A stretch of DNA of 64,000 nucleotides from Poecilobothrus nobilitatus. Lineage: Eukaryota > Arthropoda > Insecta > Diptera > Dolichopodidae. The position numbers and the translations under genes are program-made. The DNA lies in assembly GCA_947095535.1 (NCBI GenBank), contig OX352773.1, positions 30,091,398 through 30,155,397 of the forward strand. The letters are read 5' to 3'. The notes beneath the pieces are model-generated. The model was not told the DNA's origin. It made no database searches and saw only the letters and a program-made list of their open reading frames with translations. Of this stretch, positions 37,009-48,000 are shown piece after piece. The number at the start of each line of letters is the position of its first letter. Within the stretch, counting starts at the first letter, position 1.

Positions 37009-38238
37009 TTAAAATTGAACATTTCCATTTTCTTGATTCATGCCAGAATGATTGGAGGAATGAGTTTGATGTTCCGGCTGTAAATTTGGGTGTTGTATAT
37101 TCGAATGTTGTTGTTGCTGTTGTTGCTGCTGTTGTTGCTGCTGTTGTTGCTGCTGCTGTTGTTGTTGTTGTTGCTGTTGTTGTTGATGTTGCTGTTGTTG
37201 ATGTTGTTGTTCCAAATTATTTATCGTGTTTAAATTATGTGAAGATGCGGTCTCCTGAGCTTTTTGAGCTTCATAATTAACTTTTTCATGCCATTTTCGA
37301 AAAATATTTAATATATCAGTTTTAATTTCAAATTTATAATCCTCTGGGAAAGCTTTTAAAGTATCAACAAATGACAATAAAAATAATTTATCTGGATCTG
37401 GTAAGTCACGTTTCTCTCGGTTTGCTTTACTTGATTCAGCAATTGATTCTAATAACGTAGCCAGAACTTTATCATCCATACCAAAAGAATTTGCACCACG
37501 ATTTGAGCTATATATAACTTTTCTTGTAAAAGAATCATCTTCTGGTGGTGGTGGCGGCGGTAATATAAATTTTATTTTTCTTGGTTGAATTGCTTCTATA
37601 GCTGGTTCATCTAAAGCATCTTTATCTAACAAACTAGGTTTAGCTTTAGCTAATTCAGCTAAACTAATGTTATCTTCACTCATAGCTTCAGCTGCATCAC
37701 CTACTTCCTCAAAATAATCTGATCCTGCACCAACAATTTCAATTATTTCATGATCTTCCTTAGTTAAAACTACTGGACATGGTGATCCTGGACGCGTCCT
37801 TTTAATTTCTATTAATTTTTTCTTAGTTGTGCATCGCATATCTCTCCAAATCTTAAATAAAAGTACATTGTGTTTGTACAGATTAACCACACTTTTAGAA
37901 AAATTAAAACTGAATAGAATACTAACCTTTTTCCATTGTATTAAAGTTTTTCTTGGCGGACCAATTTTATTTAACATATTTTGACATTTTTCCCAATGTT
38001 CGTCCTTTTCTTTTCTTTCACTCATTCCCATAGCTTCTCGCATAAGCTGAAGCATCATCCGCTTTTGTTGTCTAGTTACTCTATGATCCTATATAATTAT
38101 AAAATTAAAATTATTTAATTGATTTCCATAATTTAAAACACAATATCCAAATATCAAACATTTTAAAGACAAAACATAACAAAAATTATTTTTTCTCCAA
38201 AAATTACTATTCTCTCACTATATGTGAAAACTTACCAT
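37009..38238 (-). CDS. Myb/SANT-like + BESS protein A (poly-Q)
   Basis: A putative DNA-binding regulator of 335 residues from exons 38238-38236 (only the start codon), 38088-37927 and 37851-37009. Residues about 2-70 form a Myb/SANT-like domain of the zeste type: TRQQKRMMLQLMREAMGM, EHWEKCQNMLNKIGP and LIQWKKIWRDMRCTTKKKL, with the conserved Trp pattern. Around 210-270 is a BESS-like motif, DPDKLFLLSFVDTLKAF followed by KTDILNIFRKW, which mediates protein contacts in MADF/BESS factors. Acidic and proline-rich linkers lie between, and a long Gln/His tract follows. The paralogue at 38785-39841 lies head-to-tail upstream and lacks the poly-Q. The start is inferred from the ATG directly before a GTAAGT donor. 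Nuclear location and repressor or activator role are inferred from the family. Confidence 0.85.
37101..37212 (-). repeat. CAG/CAA repeat encoding poly-Gln
   Basis: A run of CAG and CAA codons with a few CAT codons encodes a tract of several dozen Gln interrupted by His near the C-terminus of protein A. CAA and CAG are mixed, which makes the run less slippery than pure CAG. The plus-strand frame of Val/Ala over it is a shadow. Confidence 0.9.
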
Positions 38239-38784
38239 TTTAACTACAATTAATAATTAAAGAAAGAATTGTTATTTCTGTAAATATATTTTCAACTTAA
38301 AATCTAATCACAACTTTTTAAAACATTTAAATATAGTATGAAATAATACACAAACCAAACTAATGTCCTATAAATTTAATGACATTTAAAATTGCAGTAT
38401 GGATGAATATGAATAGGATTTAATGACTTTACTGTCAATTGTCAAACTGCTTATGGTGCTTATGCCATTTTGATGTCAAATGTATGGTCAATTCACATTT
38501 CGCAATTGTCATTTGTCAATGAAAAAGAATAAACAAAACATTCTTTTATTTTAAAATTTATTAATGTAATTTTAAACATTTTTGCTTTTACTAAAATAAT
38601 TATATTTAAATTTTTAAATTCTTGTTTACATTTTGTATCTTAATTATATTATGTAGAATTACCGTTCATTAAACTATAGTACCCAATATTATTTATATTT
38701 ATTGACGATTTTTAAGAAAAGGAATATGTAATTACTTTTATCTTAGAACAAACTCAAACAAATTTGTAATTATTGTATATGAAT
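38239..38784. promoter_or_regulatory. Intergenic region: promoter of protein A, 3' end of protein B
   Basis: The 546 bases separate the two tandem minus-strand paralogues. They must hold the promoter of protein A and the polyadenylation region of protein B. ACTGTCAATTGTCAAACTG and related TGTCAA motifs occur several times around 38430-38520; similar TGACAA/TGTCAA words appear near 39965, upstream of paralogue B. No TATA box can be singled out in such AT-rich DNA. Confidence 0.4.
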
Positions 38785-39841
38785 TTAATACGGAACACCA
38801 CCGTTTTCTTGATGCATATTGGAATGATTTGAAGTATGAGGCTGATGTTGATTCGGATGAAGATTATGTAATGAATTTAAATTATCCGATGAAGTTGCTT
38901 GATCGCTTCTTTCAGGTTGATCATAACCTAATTTATCATGCCATTTTCTAAACACATTAATTATATCAGCTTTTATATCAAATTTATATTCATCGGGTAT
39001 TGCTTTTAATGTTGTAACAAACGATAACAAAAATAATTTATCAGGATCTGGTAAATCTCGTTTTTTTCGATATGTTTTGCTAGCAGATGCAATTGATTCT
39101 AATAATGTTGAGAGAACTTTATCATCCATGCCAAAAGAATTTGTTGCTCTGCTGGTTGAACTATAAACAACTTTTCTTGTTTCATCTTCTGTCGGTGGTG
39201 GGGGTAAAACAATTTTTATTTTTTTAGGTTGATTAGGATCTATTGTTGGTTCTTCTAGTGGTTCTATTTTTCCAGACTCATTTCCTATTTCAGTCAAAGT
39301 AATATTTTCATCATTTGGCTGTGCATATTCAAAACACATCAATTCCCTTCCTTCTCCACCTTCTTCAAAATAATCAGAACCTGCACCAACTATTTCTATA
39401 ATTTCATGATCCTCTCTACTTAATTCAATTGGACAAGGTGAACCGGGACGTGTTCTTTTAATTTCTAATAACTTCTTTTTAGTAGAACACCTCATATCTT
39501 TCCATATCTAAAAATAATATATTAAATTATTTTTCAATATTTAAATAACTATATTTAATTTTACTTTTTTCCATTGTATTAAAGATTTTCTAGCTGGACC
39601 CATTTTATTAAGAATATTTTGACATTTTTGCCAATGTTCTTCCTTAGTTTTTCTATCTTCCATTCCTCTAGCATCTCGCATTAAATCCAAGAGCCTCCGC
39701 TTTTGTTCTTTTGTTACTCTTTGATCCTGAATTAAAACAATTTATTTTATTTAATTAATCCTTCATAAAATTGTTCAAATTTTATTCAATATAATCTTTT
39801 ATTATTAAACATTCCCTTACTTCTTTCCTCAAACTTAACAT
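38785..39841 (-). CDS. Myb/SANT-like + BESS protein B
   Basis: A 301-residue paralogue of protein A. Exons are 39841-39821 (MLSLRKE), 39726-39565 and 39507-38785. The Myb/SANT-like part reads DQRVTKEQKRRLLDLMRDAR, then EHWQKCQNILNKMGPARKSL and IQWKKIWKDMRCSTKKKL; the intron after QWKK is at the same place as in A and C. The shared RTRPGSPCP, EDHEIIEIVGAGSDYFEE and MDDKVLSTLLESIA blocks and the BESS-like DPDKLFLLSFVTTLKAI show a recent duplication with A. The C-terminal tails end alike (HTSNHSNMHQENG). It lacks the Gln tract and its first coding exon is seven codons rather than one. It shares a 620-base divergent upstream region with gene C. Confidence 0.85.
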
Positions 39842-40464
39842 TTTAATTTCGACAATATTAGAATATCAAAGTTAGTTATTATTTTATTGTTATATAAAGT
39901 TCTTTAAATAATTTTTTTTAAATAAATTTTTATTGCTTTGAGTTTTAAAACACCAAACAATTCTTGACAAACAATTGACAATTGTTTTTTTTATCACATT
40001 TACATCATAAATTAAATACCAGCGTTATGGTTTATTGGGTTGAGATTAAGAGCTATTTTCATGGATAAATAAATTTCATTTGACAATTCAAAAAAAAACC
40101 TTAAAGATTCAATAATCGATCATTTCTATATTTTATGTTTTTCAAAAAATTTATGACTTGATTTAATAAAAAAAAAAAAAAGGGAATAAGAAATGTATCT
40201 AATATGTTTTTTCTGTAATAATTATTTATTGATTCTATTTTATTTGACGCTCCCAACAATATAATTTATGTCATATTTAATTATGGCGTTTAATCAATAA
40301 CAAAATGTACAACTGGGGCGTTTTCACAAGTCACATTATGGCATTTTTTTTTCTGTCAAATTTCCAAACTAGTAACTACAAAAAAAATAACAATACGTAC
40401 ATAAATACTAAAAAATAATTATTATTTTAATTAGAAAATAATTTTATTTATTAAGAAAAACAAG
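39842..40464. promoter_or_regulatory. Divergent upstream region between paralogues B and C
   Basis: Genes B (minus) and C (plus) start 623 bases apart and face away from each other, so this region probably holds both promoters. It contains scattered TGACAA/TTGTCA words (for example around 39965-39985 and 40080) but no distinctive core element that I can assign. Confidence 0.45.
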
Positions 40465-41823
40465 ATGGTAAATGTAATTTTATTCAAATCTTAAACGATG
40501 CAAAATTATTTAATCGAATTTATTCCAGAAGACCAAATTAGAAGATAGGCCAACAAAAACTCAACGACGGCTTCTTATCCAACATATGAAGGATACCAGA
40601 CATATTGAAGGAAAAGGTAAAGATAGAAAATACCAATGGCAAAAAGTTACAGTGGAATTAAATGCTATAGGACCTCCAAAAGATGTGGCCCAATGGAAAA
40701 AGGTTTTTTTTGTTTAAATGTAAGCTTGATTATTAATTAAATAAAATTTTAGCAATGGCAAAATATGCGCTTATCAACTAGAAAAAAATTACAAGAGATA
40801 AGCAGGCGTCATCCAGGATCTCCTATACCGGAATTAACTGAAGAAGATAATGAAATTATGGAAATAGAAGCTAGTCAAGCAGATGCCAATTATAGCACAT
40901 TTCCACATGTAGTCGCTAATGCTGCTAATGCAGCCGCTAATAATATGTCATTGATGACAAATTTTAAGCAAGAGAATTTATCAAATTTCACGAATTATAA
41001 TATGGACTACCAGCAGCAACCGCATCAGCAGCAGCCACAACAAATGCAGCAATATCAACCATCAACATCTCAAGGTAATATCGGCGACCAATCCTTATTA
41101 CATGATGAATCTGGAACACCTGGTAAAGGTAAACGAAAATACAAAAAGAGAATAAAAAAAGAAAACATTCCAAATGATGACAATTCCAATCTGAATTACA
41201 TACAACCTAAAACAAAAATGTCTATGGAAATTAAGTCCCGTACTTACAAAGGAATGTGTGAAATAGCAAAGCATGGTAAAAAGAAAAAAAAGCATATGGA
41301 TTCAGATGAATTATTTTTACTATCTTTTGTTGGAGAGTTAAAAAAGATTCCGGAATACAAAAAATTAGAAGTTAAAAGCGATATAATTGCAATATTCAAA
41401 AAGTGGGGTACCAAATCACAAGAAACACAAGTATCTGACAAAAATATTGTAGGAGAAAATAATGAAGCACAAGAAACTCCACCAGAGCCGCAACAAGAAC
41501 AATCTCGTGAAAAATTATTTGATTTAGATAAACCATACAATCAAAGGCCGGTCTCACAACTATCACATAATAGTAATAGTTTGGGAGGCCCATCATCACC
41601 TTTAAACCTTCAACAAACAAATCAAGCCCAGCAAAGTAATTCAACTCATCATTTCAATGTGCAACATAATCCTCTTTTGCATTCAGTGCAACAATTAATA
41701 CCTTTGCCCCAACAACAAAGTTTACAACAATTACAGCATCAACAGCAACCATTAATTAACCAACACCATAGTTCTCTACCAACCCAGCATTTTCCTATTT
41801 ATCAGAGATATAGTAATCTTTAA
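40465..41823 (+). CDS. Myb/SANT-like + BESS protein C
   Basis: A 415-residue, more diverged member of the same family. Exons are 40465-40467 (start codon only), 40529-40702 and 40753-41823. The N-terminal domain reads PTKTQRRLLIQHMKDTRHIE, then YQWQKVTVELNAIGPPKDVA and QWKKQWQNMRLSTRKKLQEI, with the intron again after QWKK. HPGSP and EEDNEIMEIE match the corresponding blocks of A and B. A basic stretch GKRKYKKRIKKE (a possible nuclear localisation signal) and the BESS-like DSDELFLLSFVGELKKI with SDIIAIFKKWG follow. The C-terminus is rich in Gln, His and Ser. AATAAA begins at the stop codon (41823-41828) and could serve as the poly(A) signal. Minus-strand frames over it are shadows. Confidence 0.85.
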
Positions 41824-42069
41824 TAAAACGTTTTATGTTAAAGAAAATTTTCAATTACTTTAGATGTAAAGCTTAATTTAATTAAGAATGTGTAGGCTAA
41901 TTAACTGTATTCTAATATTACATTTATTTAAGTTTAAGTGGAAATAAAAATACATAATTTTTAATACAAACTAAAAAAAACATAATTTTTAAAAAATAGT
42001 AGAGAGCAATATTAACCTATCTTATAATAAAGTTAATTTTAAATGATAATTTTGTTTCAAAATAAATTA

Positions 42070-45000
42070 TCATTTCCTTGATTTGTTTACAGTTCTGGAA
42101 ACTGCTGAAACTCCTTCTTCAAATCGTGTTCTGAATAAAACATTAGCATTATTAAACATACCATCTTTAAGTGAAACAACAATGAATTGAGAATCTCTAA
42201 AATACGTTTTAAACATGTTGCCAATATTCTGTGTGTGAGACATATCCAAAGCAGCATCAACTTCATCCAAAATATAAAGAGGAGCAGGAGAAAATTTTAA
42301 CATAGCTAACGTCAAAGATAAAGCCACGAGTGATCTTTGGCCGCCGCTTAGTTCACCAAGTGATTCTTTCCAAACGTTATTGAAACCAACTTTTATTTCT
42401 AAACCACAGATCGTGTTATTATTTAAAGTTGCTCTTAGCTCAGATTGAGCTCCCGGTAATAATGTACTGAATATTCCACTAAAATTTGCAGTGACTTCTT
42501 TCCAAGCTTTTTCAATTTTCTCTTTTTTCTTTTCATCCATACGATAAATAATATTTTTAATTTTTTCTTTATCTTGTTCAACAATTTTTTTTCTTCTCAT
42601 GGTTTCCTTATATTGTTCTTCTTCACGTTGTAACGAAATAATTGCTTTTAAATTTATATTTCTTTCCATTTTATCTTTAAGTTCTTTTGATTTTGTTAAT
42701 TTTCGACCAGCTTCAATTGGATCTTCTCTTGTATAATCATAACGTGTATTTTTAACACCAAAAAATTCTCGATCTTCAACAATCCAACCAAATTTTTTCT
42801 CCAAATCTAAAACTTTATTAAACCCATCTTTATTATCAGTTTTTAATTTAGTCATTTCATTTTCTTTCTTTTTTATTTCAAGTACAAATTCTTGATTTTG
42901 TTTCGACATTTTCTCTTTTTTTCCTAAATTTTGCCTCAATTCTCTATTTTGTGAATTAATTTGATCCTTTTGTGCTTTAATTTGAGTTTTCAGTTGTGTA
43001 ACTTCATCTTCAACACTTTTTGAATTACCTCTGAGTTTTGCTATATCGTATTCTAATTTATTTAAACTTTCTTGCATTTTTTCTAACGATTGTTCTGAAT
43101 TTGTTTTACTTTTTTTAATTTCTTCTATTTCTAACCGTAATGTTTCATATTCTTCTTCATGTGTTTTCCACTTTGTACGACTCTGTTCACTCTTTTTTTT
43201 TGCAGCTTTTAAAGAATCTGAAGCAGCTTTAAGTTCTCTTTCTCGAAAACCTTTTGCATCTTTTAATTTTGCCTCAATATCTTTGGCTCTTACTGATTGA
43301 GTTTTGAATTTTTGCTGAGCATTTACTAATGCCTCCTCAAGAGCGGCTAATATTAAAAATTAATTAATTTATTTTCTTTTTAATTTATTTTTCATTTTAA
43401 TTACCTAATTTGTTAGTTAGTTCATCAATTTCCTGTTGATGCTGTTGAAAAGTTGTCTGCGCAAGTCTTTCTTTGCAAGCGTTTAATTCGTGATGACGAA
43501 GTTCAAAAGTTCTTTTTAAAGAAGCAAAGTGTTTTGCCAAATTTTGGATTTGCCTAATAAAATATATGTATGTAAGAAATGTATGCATTTTTTTATTAAA
43601 ATAAAGAAAAATTATTTTTACGCCATTTCTTGAAGAATTTGTTTAAGTTCTTGTTCTTTGATTCTCAAATTTTCTTCAATATGTCTAATTTCAGCTAATT
43701 CTTGTATTAAATTCGGGCCTTTAGGACGAGAGCCACCAGAAAGAGTACCTTCTGGATCACAAACATCACCATCTAAAGTAACACTTCTACACATTATATT
43801 CTTATGATAAGTCACCTAAAAACAAAATTATTATTTTTATTTAATTTGGTTTATATGGCAAGCCTAATTAAAATTTTTTTAAACGAAATTATGACGAACA
43901 ATAATAACGTGAAGGAAATACATTCAAATTCATTTTGATAAATTTTAAGTTTTGTTTTCTTTATGTTCGCAAATTCAGTTGACAGCGAAAAAATTATTTT
44001 TGCTTGTCAATATAAAAAGTGTCAATTGTAAATTATAATATAAATATATGAATATATGTACAAGAAGATTTAATGAATTTAAAGAAATAATTAAAGATAA
44101 AAAGACATCCATATTTTAAACTTTTTATTGATATGATATTAAAGACAGCATTAAACAGGAAATATTGGTGTGAAATGAAATTAATATTAACCAATTTTTA
44201 ATATACATATATATATATAGATATATATATACTCTTATAGCAACATATAATAATGACTTCATCATTGGAACCGCAGGAAATCTTAAAAAAAATAATAGAG
44301 GTATATTCACAATTAAAACAATAAAAGAAGCGTTTTTATAATGTAAATTTAAAGGTGGTAAGATTGTGCCAAACAAAATATTCCAATAAAAAAGAACTTG
44401 CAACTGACACTGATACGCTTGTACTAAAACTGTGCAATTTGTGGGAAGATGTTTTAAATTGTGGTCTACGTTCAAATAAATTAATTTCTGATTTTACTGA
44501 CTTATTTAAAAATGTACAAGATATAGTATCAGGCAATTCAACAACTTCATTTTCATTTTGGGATTTTTGTAAAAACCATTTATCAAGCCATGAAAGAGAG
44601 CGATTTGAAAATTTAAAAAATGTATGAATTTAATTTTTAATATTTAATTTGAGTACAAATTTTTTTTTTTTAAATATTTTAAGGTCACTACTAAAGATGG
44701 TCGTTTGAGAGCTCTAATTCGTAATTCACTAAACGAACATTCATTGGAACGTTATATATGTATGTGGTTAAGTGATCCAACACTGAAAGAAATTTATGAT
44801 CCGACAGCTTTAATGATTGATGCTGAAGCAACTAATTTATTGCCTAATTTAGCAAGTGGTTTAAATACTATATTATTTGCTATCACTGTTGATTGTCCAA
44901 CAATAAATTTGAGTCAAATAAAAATAATAGAGGAACCAATTATTTATGTACCAACGCCCGTAGGACTATCTAAAAAAGCCCCAGCTATTGAAAGAGATAT

Positions 45001-48000
45001 TCTTTCTTTTGAAGAAGAAGGTAGTGATAGCTTAAATTATACATATCAAGTTAATACAACTGAAAAAGAGCCATTTAATTTTGAACATTCATCTGTAATT
45101 AATGATGTTAAAAACATTTCTGTTAACTATGATGATGATATAAATGTTTTAACAGAAAATAAAAACAATCCAACTGTTAAATTACAAAAAGAAAATAAAA
45201 CGGATGAAATTAAAGAATATTTACATAGTTTAGGTGGAAAAATATTTTATGAAAATGATTTAAGTGATAAAGAATACTTAGAAAGTGAATCTTCTTCGAG
45301 CTTAAGTAAAAGTGCTAGTTATTCAGGAATGAATCTTTCAAATAGTTACACATCATCTTTAGTATCTGAATCTCATCTGAATGATACTGAAAAAATTAAA
45401 TTCTTAGAAGAACAATTGAAAACTATGACTGAACGTTGTAAATTTTTAGAGAGTAGAGTTGCTGAATTAAGTTTGCAAGTTTTTTTTAAGTACATAATTT
45501 AATTTATTACCATTAACATACTTTTTTTTTAATTTCAGAGAAAATCATCGGTTATTAAAGTTAAAAAATTATATTGATAATGATTTTGGAAATTTTAATG
45601 TAACAATTCCTAAAGTTAATTTGATAAAAGAAAAAAATTCAAAACATTATATTTATGAAATTCATATTACTTCAAGGGAACAAGAATCTTGGGTTATTAC
45701 GAAACGTTATAGTGATTTTTATAAATTATATCAAGATATGTTGAAAAAACATAGCTCTTTAGTAAAAACTATAGACTTCCCTCCAAAAAAGTTAGGAAAT
45801 ATGGTAAAATGCAAACATTAAAAAAAAAAATTAATAAATATATTTATATGTACATTTATTTTCAATTTTTAGAATGCTTCCTTCGTGGAAGAAAGAAGAC
45901 AACGATTACAAATGTATTTGCGAAGTTTATTGAAAATATTACCACAAGTTTTGTTTTGTACTTCAAAAGAAGAGCTTGAAGCAATTTTACCATTTTTTAA
46001 ATAGATATTTAATAATATAAGATTAAGTGAATAATATTTAAAAAAAAATATTTCTCACATTAAATTTATATTTTTATACAAGTTAAATTTAGAGTCTATT
46101 TAGTAAAATTATAACAATATAGGTTAAAGATTGTTTTAATCATATGTTCATTAAATTAAATTAAGATATTAAAAACAGTATTGATCAAATAAATAAGTTT
46201 TTGTTTTAAACAAGAAAAATAATTTTATTTAACGCAATTTAACGTAATCTGATAGTGATTTGGTTATCATTCCTTAAAAAGTATATTCGTTAAATTTTTA
46301 GTGTTACCTTCTGCAATTTACTTCTGACAGTTAAACAAATTATTTGTATACAAGATAATTTTTGTGAAAGTTGGGTTATTTGAAACTAATAATTTTCAAA
46401 CTAACAAGTACACAAATTTAATAAAACTATAAAAAATAATGACTGATTTTGGCGAAATATTGGAACCTTCATCAAGAGCCTTTTGGGATGAATTCGATTA
46501 CGAGAATGTCGAAGATTCTGAAGCTTTCAACCAACATCAGTCGGAGTAAGTTTTTCTTTACTTTTTTTGCTAATCATCATTAGTAATTATACAAAAATTT
46601 AATGTTTTTTAGTATTAAATGGGAATGGAATACCGAAGATAAAAAGGAACCAAATTATAACAAAATTAACGGATTTTATGTTGTTGAAGGTACAGGAATT
46701 CGAGATTTTATAAAATGTACAGTAATAAAAAATCAAACACCGGTTGGAGGTTTAAAAAATAAAAATATGTTGATGTATTATTTTGCCGATACAAATCAAA
46801 TTATTCTTGTTTCTACAGAAAATGATTTAAATATTAGCTGTGTCGTTGCAAAATATTTTGAAAATTTTCTTAAAATAGCTGATAAAGTGTTTACATTCTC
46901 TTTACAATCTAAAATACAATATAAAGGCGAAAATATCAAAGAAATGGAAAGTAGTTTAGTATTTTTACGCGGTATAAATTCTAACTTTGATTATGTTGAA
47001 GAACTGAAATCACCAAATTTTATTACTGGAATTGCTGCTGGAGGTATTTAATAATAAATTTAATTTTAAACTTAAAAACGTAAAGAAAATTAATTTCAGT
47101 TGCTACAATTAGATTTCTCAATCAATTATCCTATTCATCTTACATAGCTTACATGGATCCTTTAAATGAATTAGATGCTTTTGCAGCCATGCCTATACTA
47201 AAACTTTTCAATGATATTAGCATTGAATGTGACAAGAAATATGTATCAAAATTTAAAGATCCATCATTATTATACATGTAAATTTATTATGTAACAATTA
47301 AAAAAAATAAATTTTTAAACTTACCTTTTTTGCAATGTTCATATCTTTACAAATTAACGTACTGCCAAATGCATATTTCATAACTGGATCAAAGTATCTT
47401 TCATATTCAATTAGATTAAGAGCAGATTCTACATTTTCTTTCCCAACCAAATTTTGTGCAAATTGAACTGTTGCTGGATCCACAGCATAAGAAGTAATCT
47501 TATTAATTGGAATTAATACAACTCTATGTTGTAGTTGACCTTTTTGCAAAATCTTTTTACTTGTTACATCATCATCTGTTACAAAATTTCTTAACTGTTA
47601 AAATAAAAATCTTATATTTTTTATTAAATATAATTTGATTATAATTAGTACCGTTCCACCAGCAGTCATTTGTAAAGCTAAATTATTAGAGCTGTCCTTC
47701 ACCCTGAAAAGTTTTCCAACCATTCCCCGAACTTTGCTTCTATCAAAATTAGGTTCTGGGTCACGATATTGTAATTCATATTGATATGCATTTTTTCTAT
47801 CCAATTGTTGTTTTAAAGATCTTATTTCTTGACTTAAAATATTTTTTCTTTCTTCAAAATTTTCTAAGCTACCTTCTTCGTAATTTAATTTAATCATTTC
47901 AGCCTAATATAAAAAACACAAAAAATAATCATTTTTACATTTAATTAAATATTTACATTCATTTTCTTTAAATCGTTTTCGATTTGATCATGCAACTTCT

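Noticed and set aside
37086..37280. Val/Ala-rich plus-strand frame
   Set aside because: It is the antisense shadow of the poly-Gln tract of protein A.
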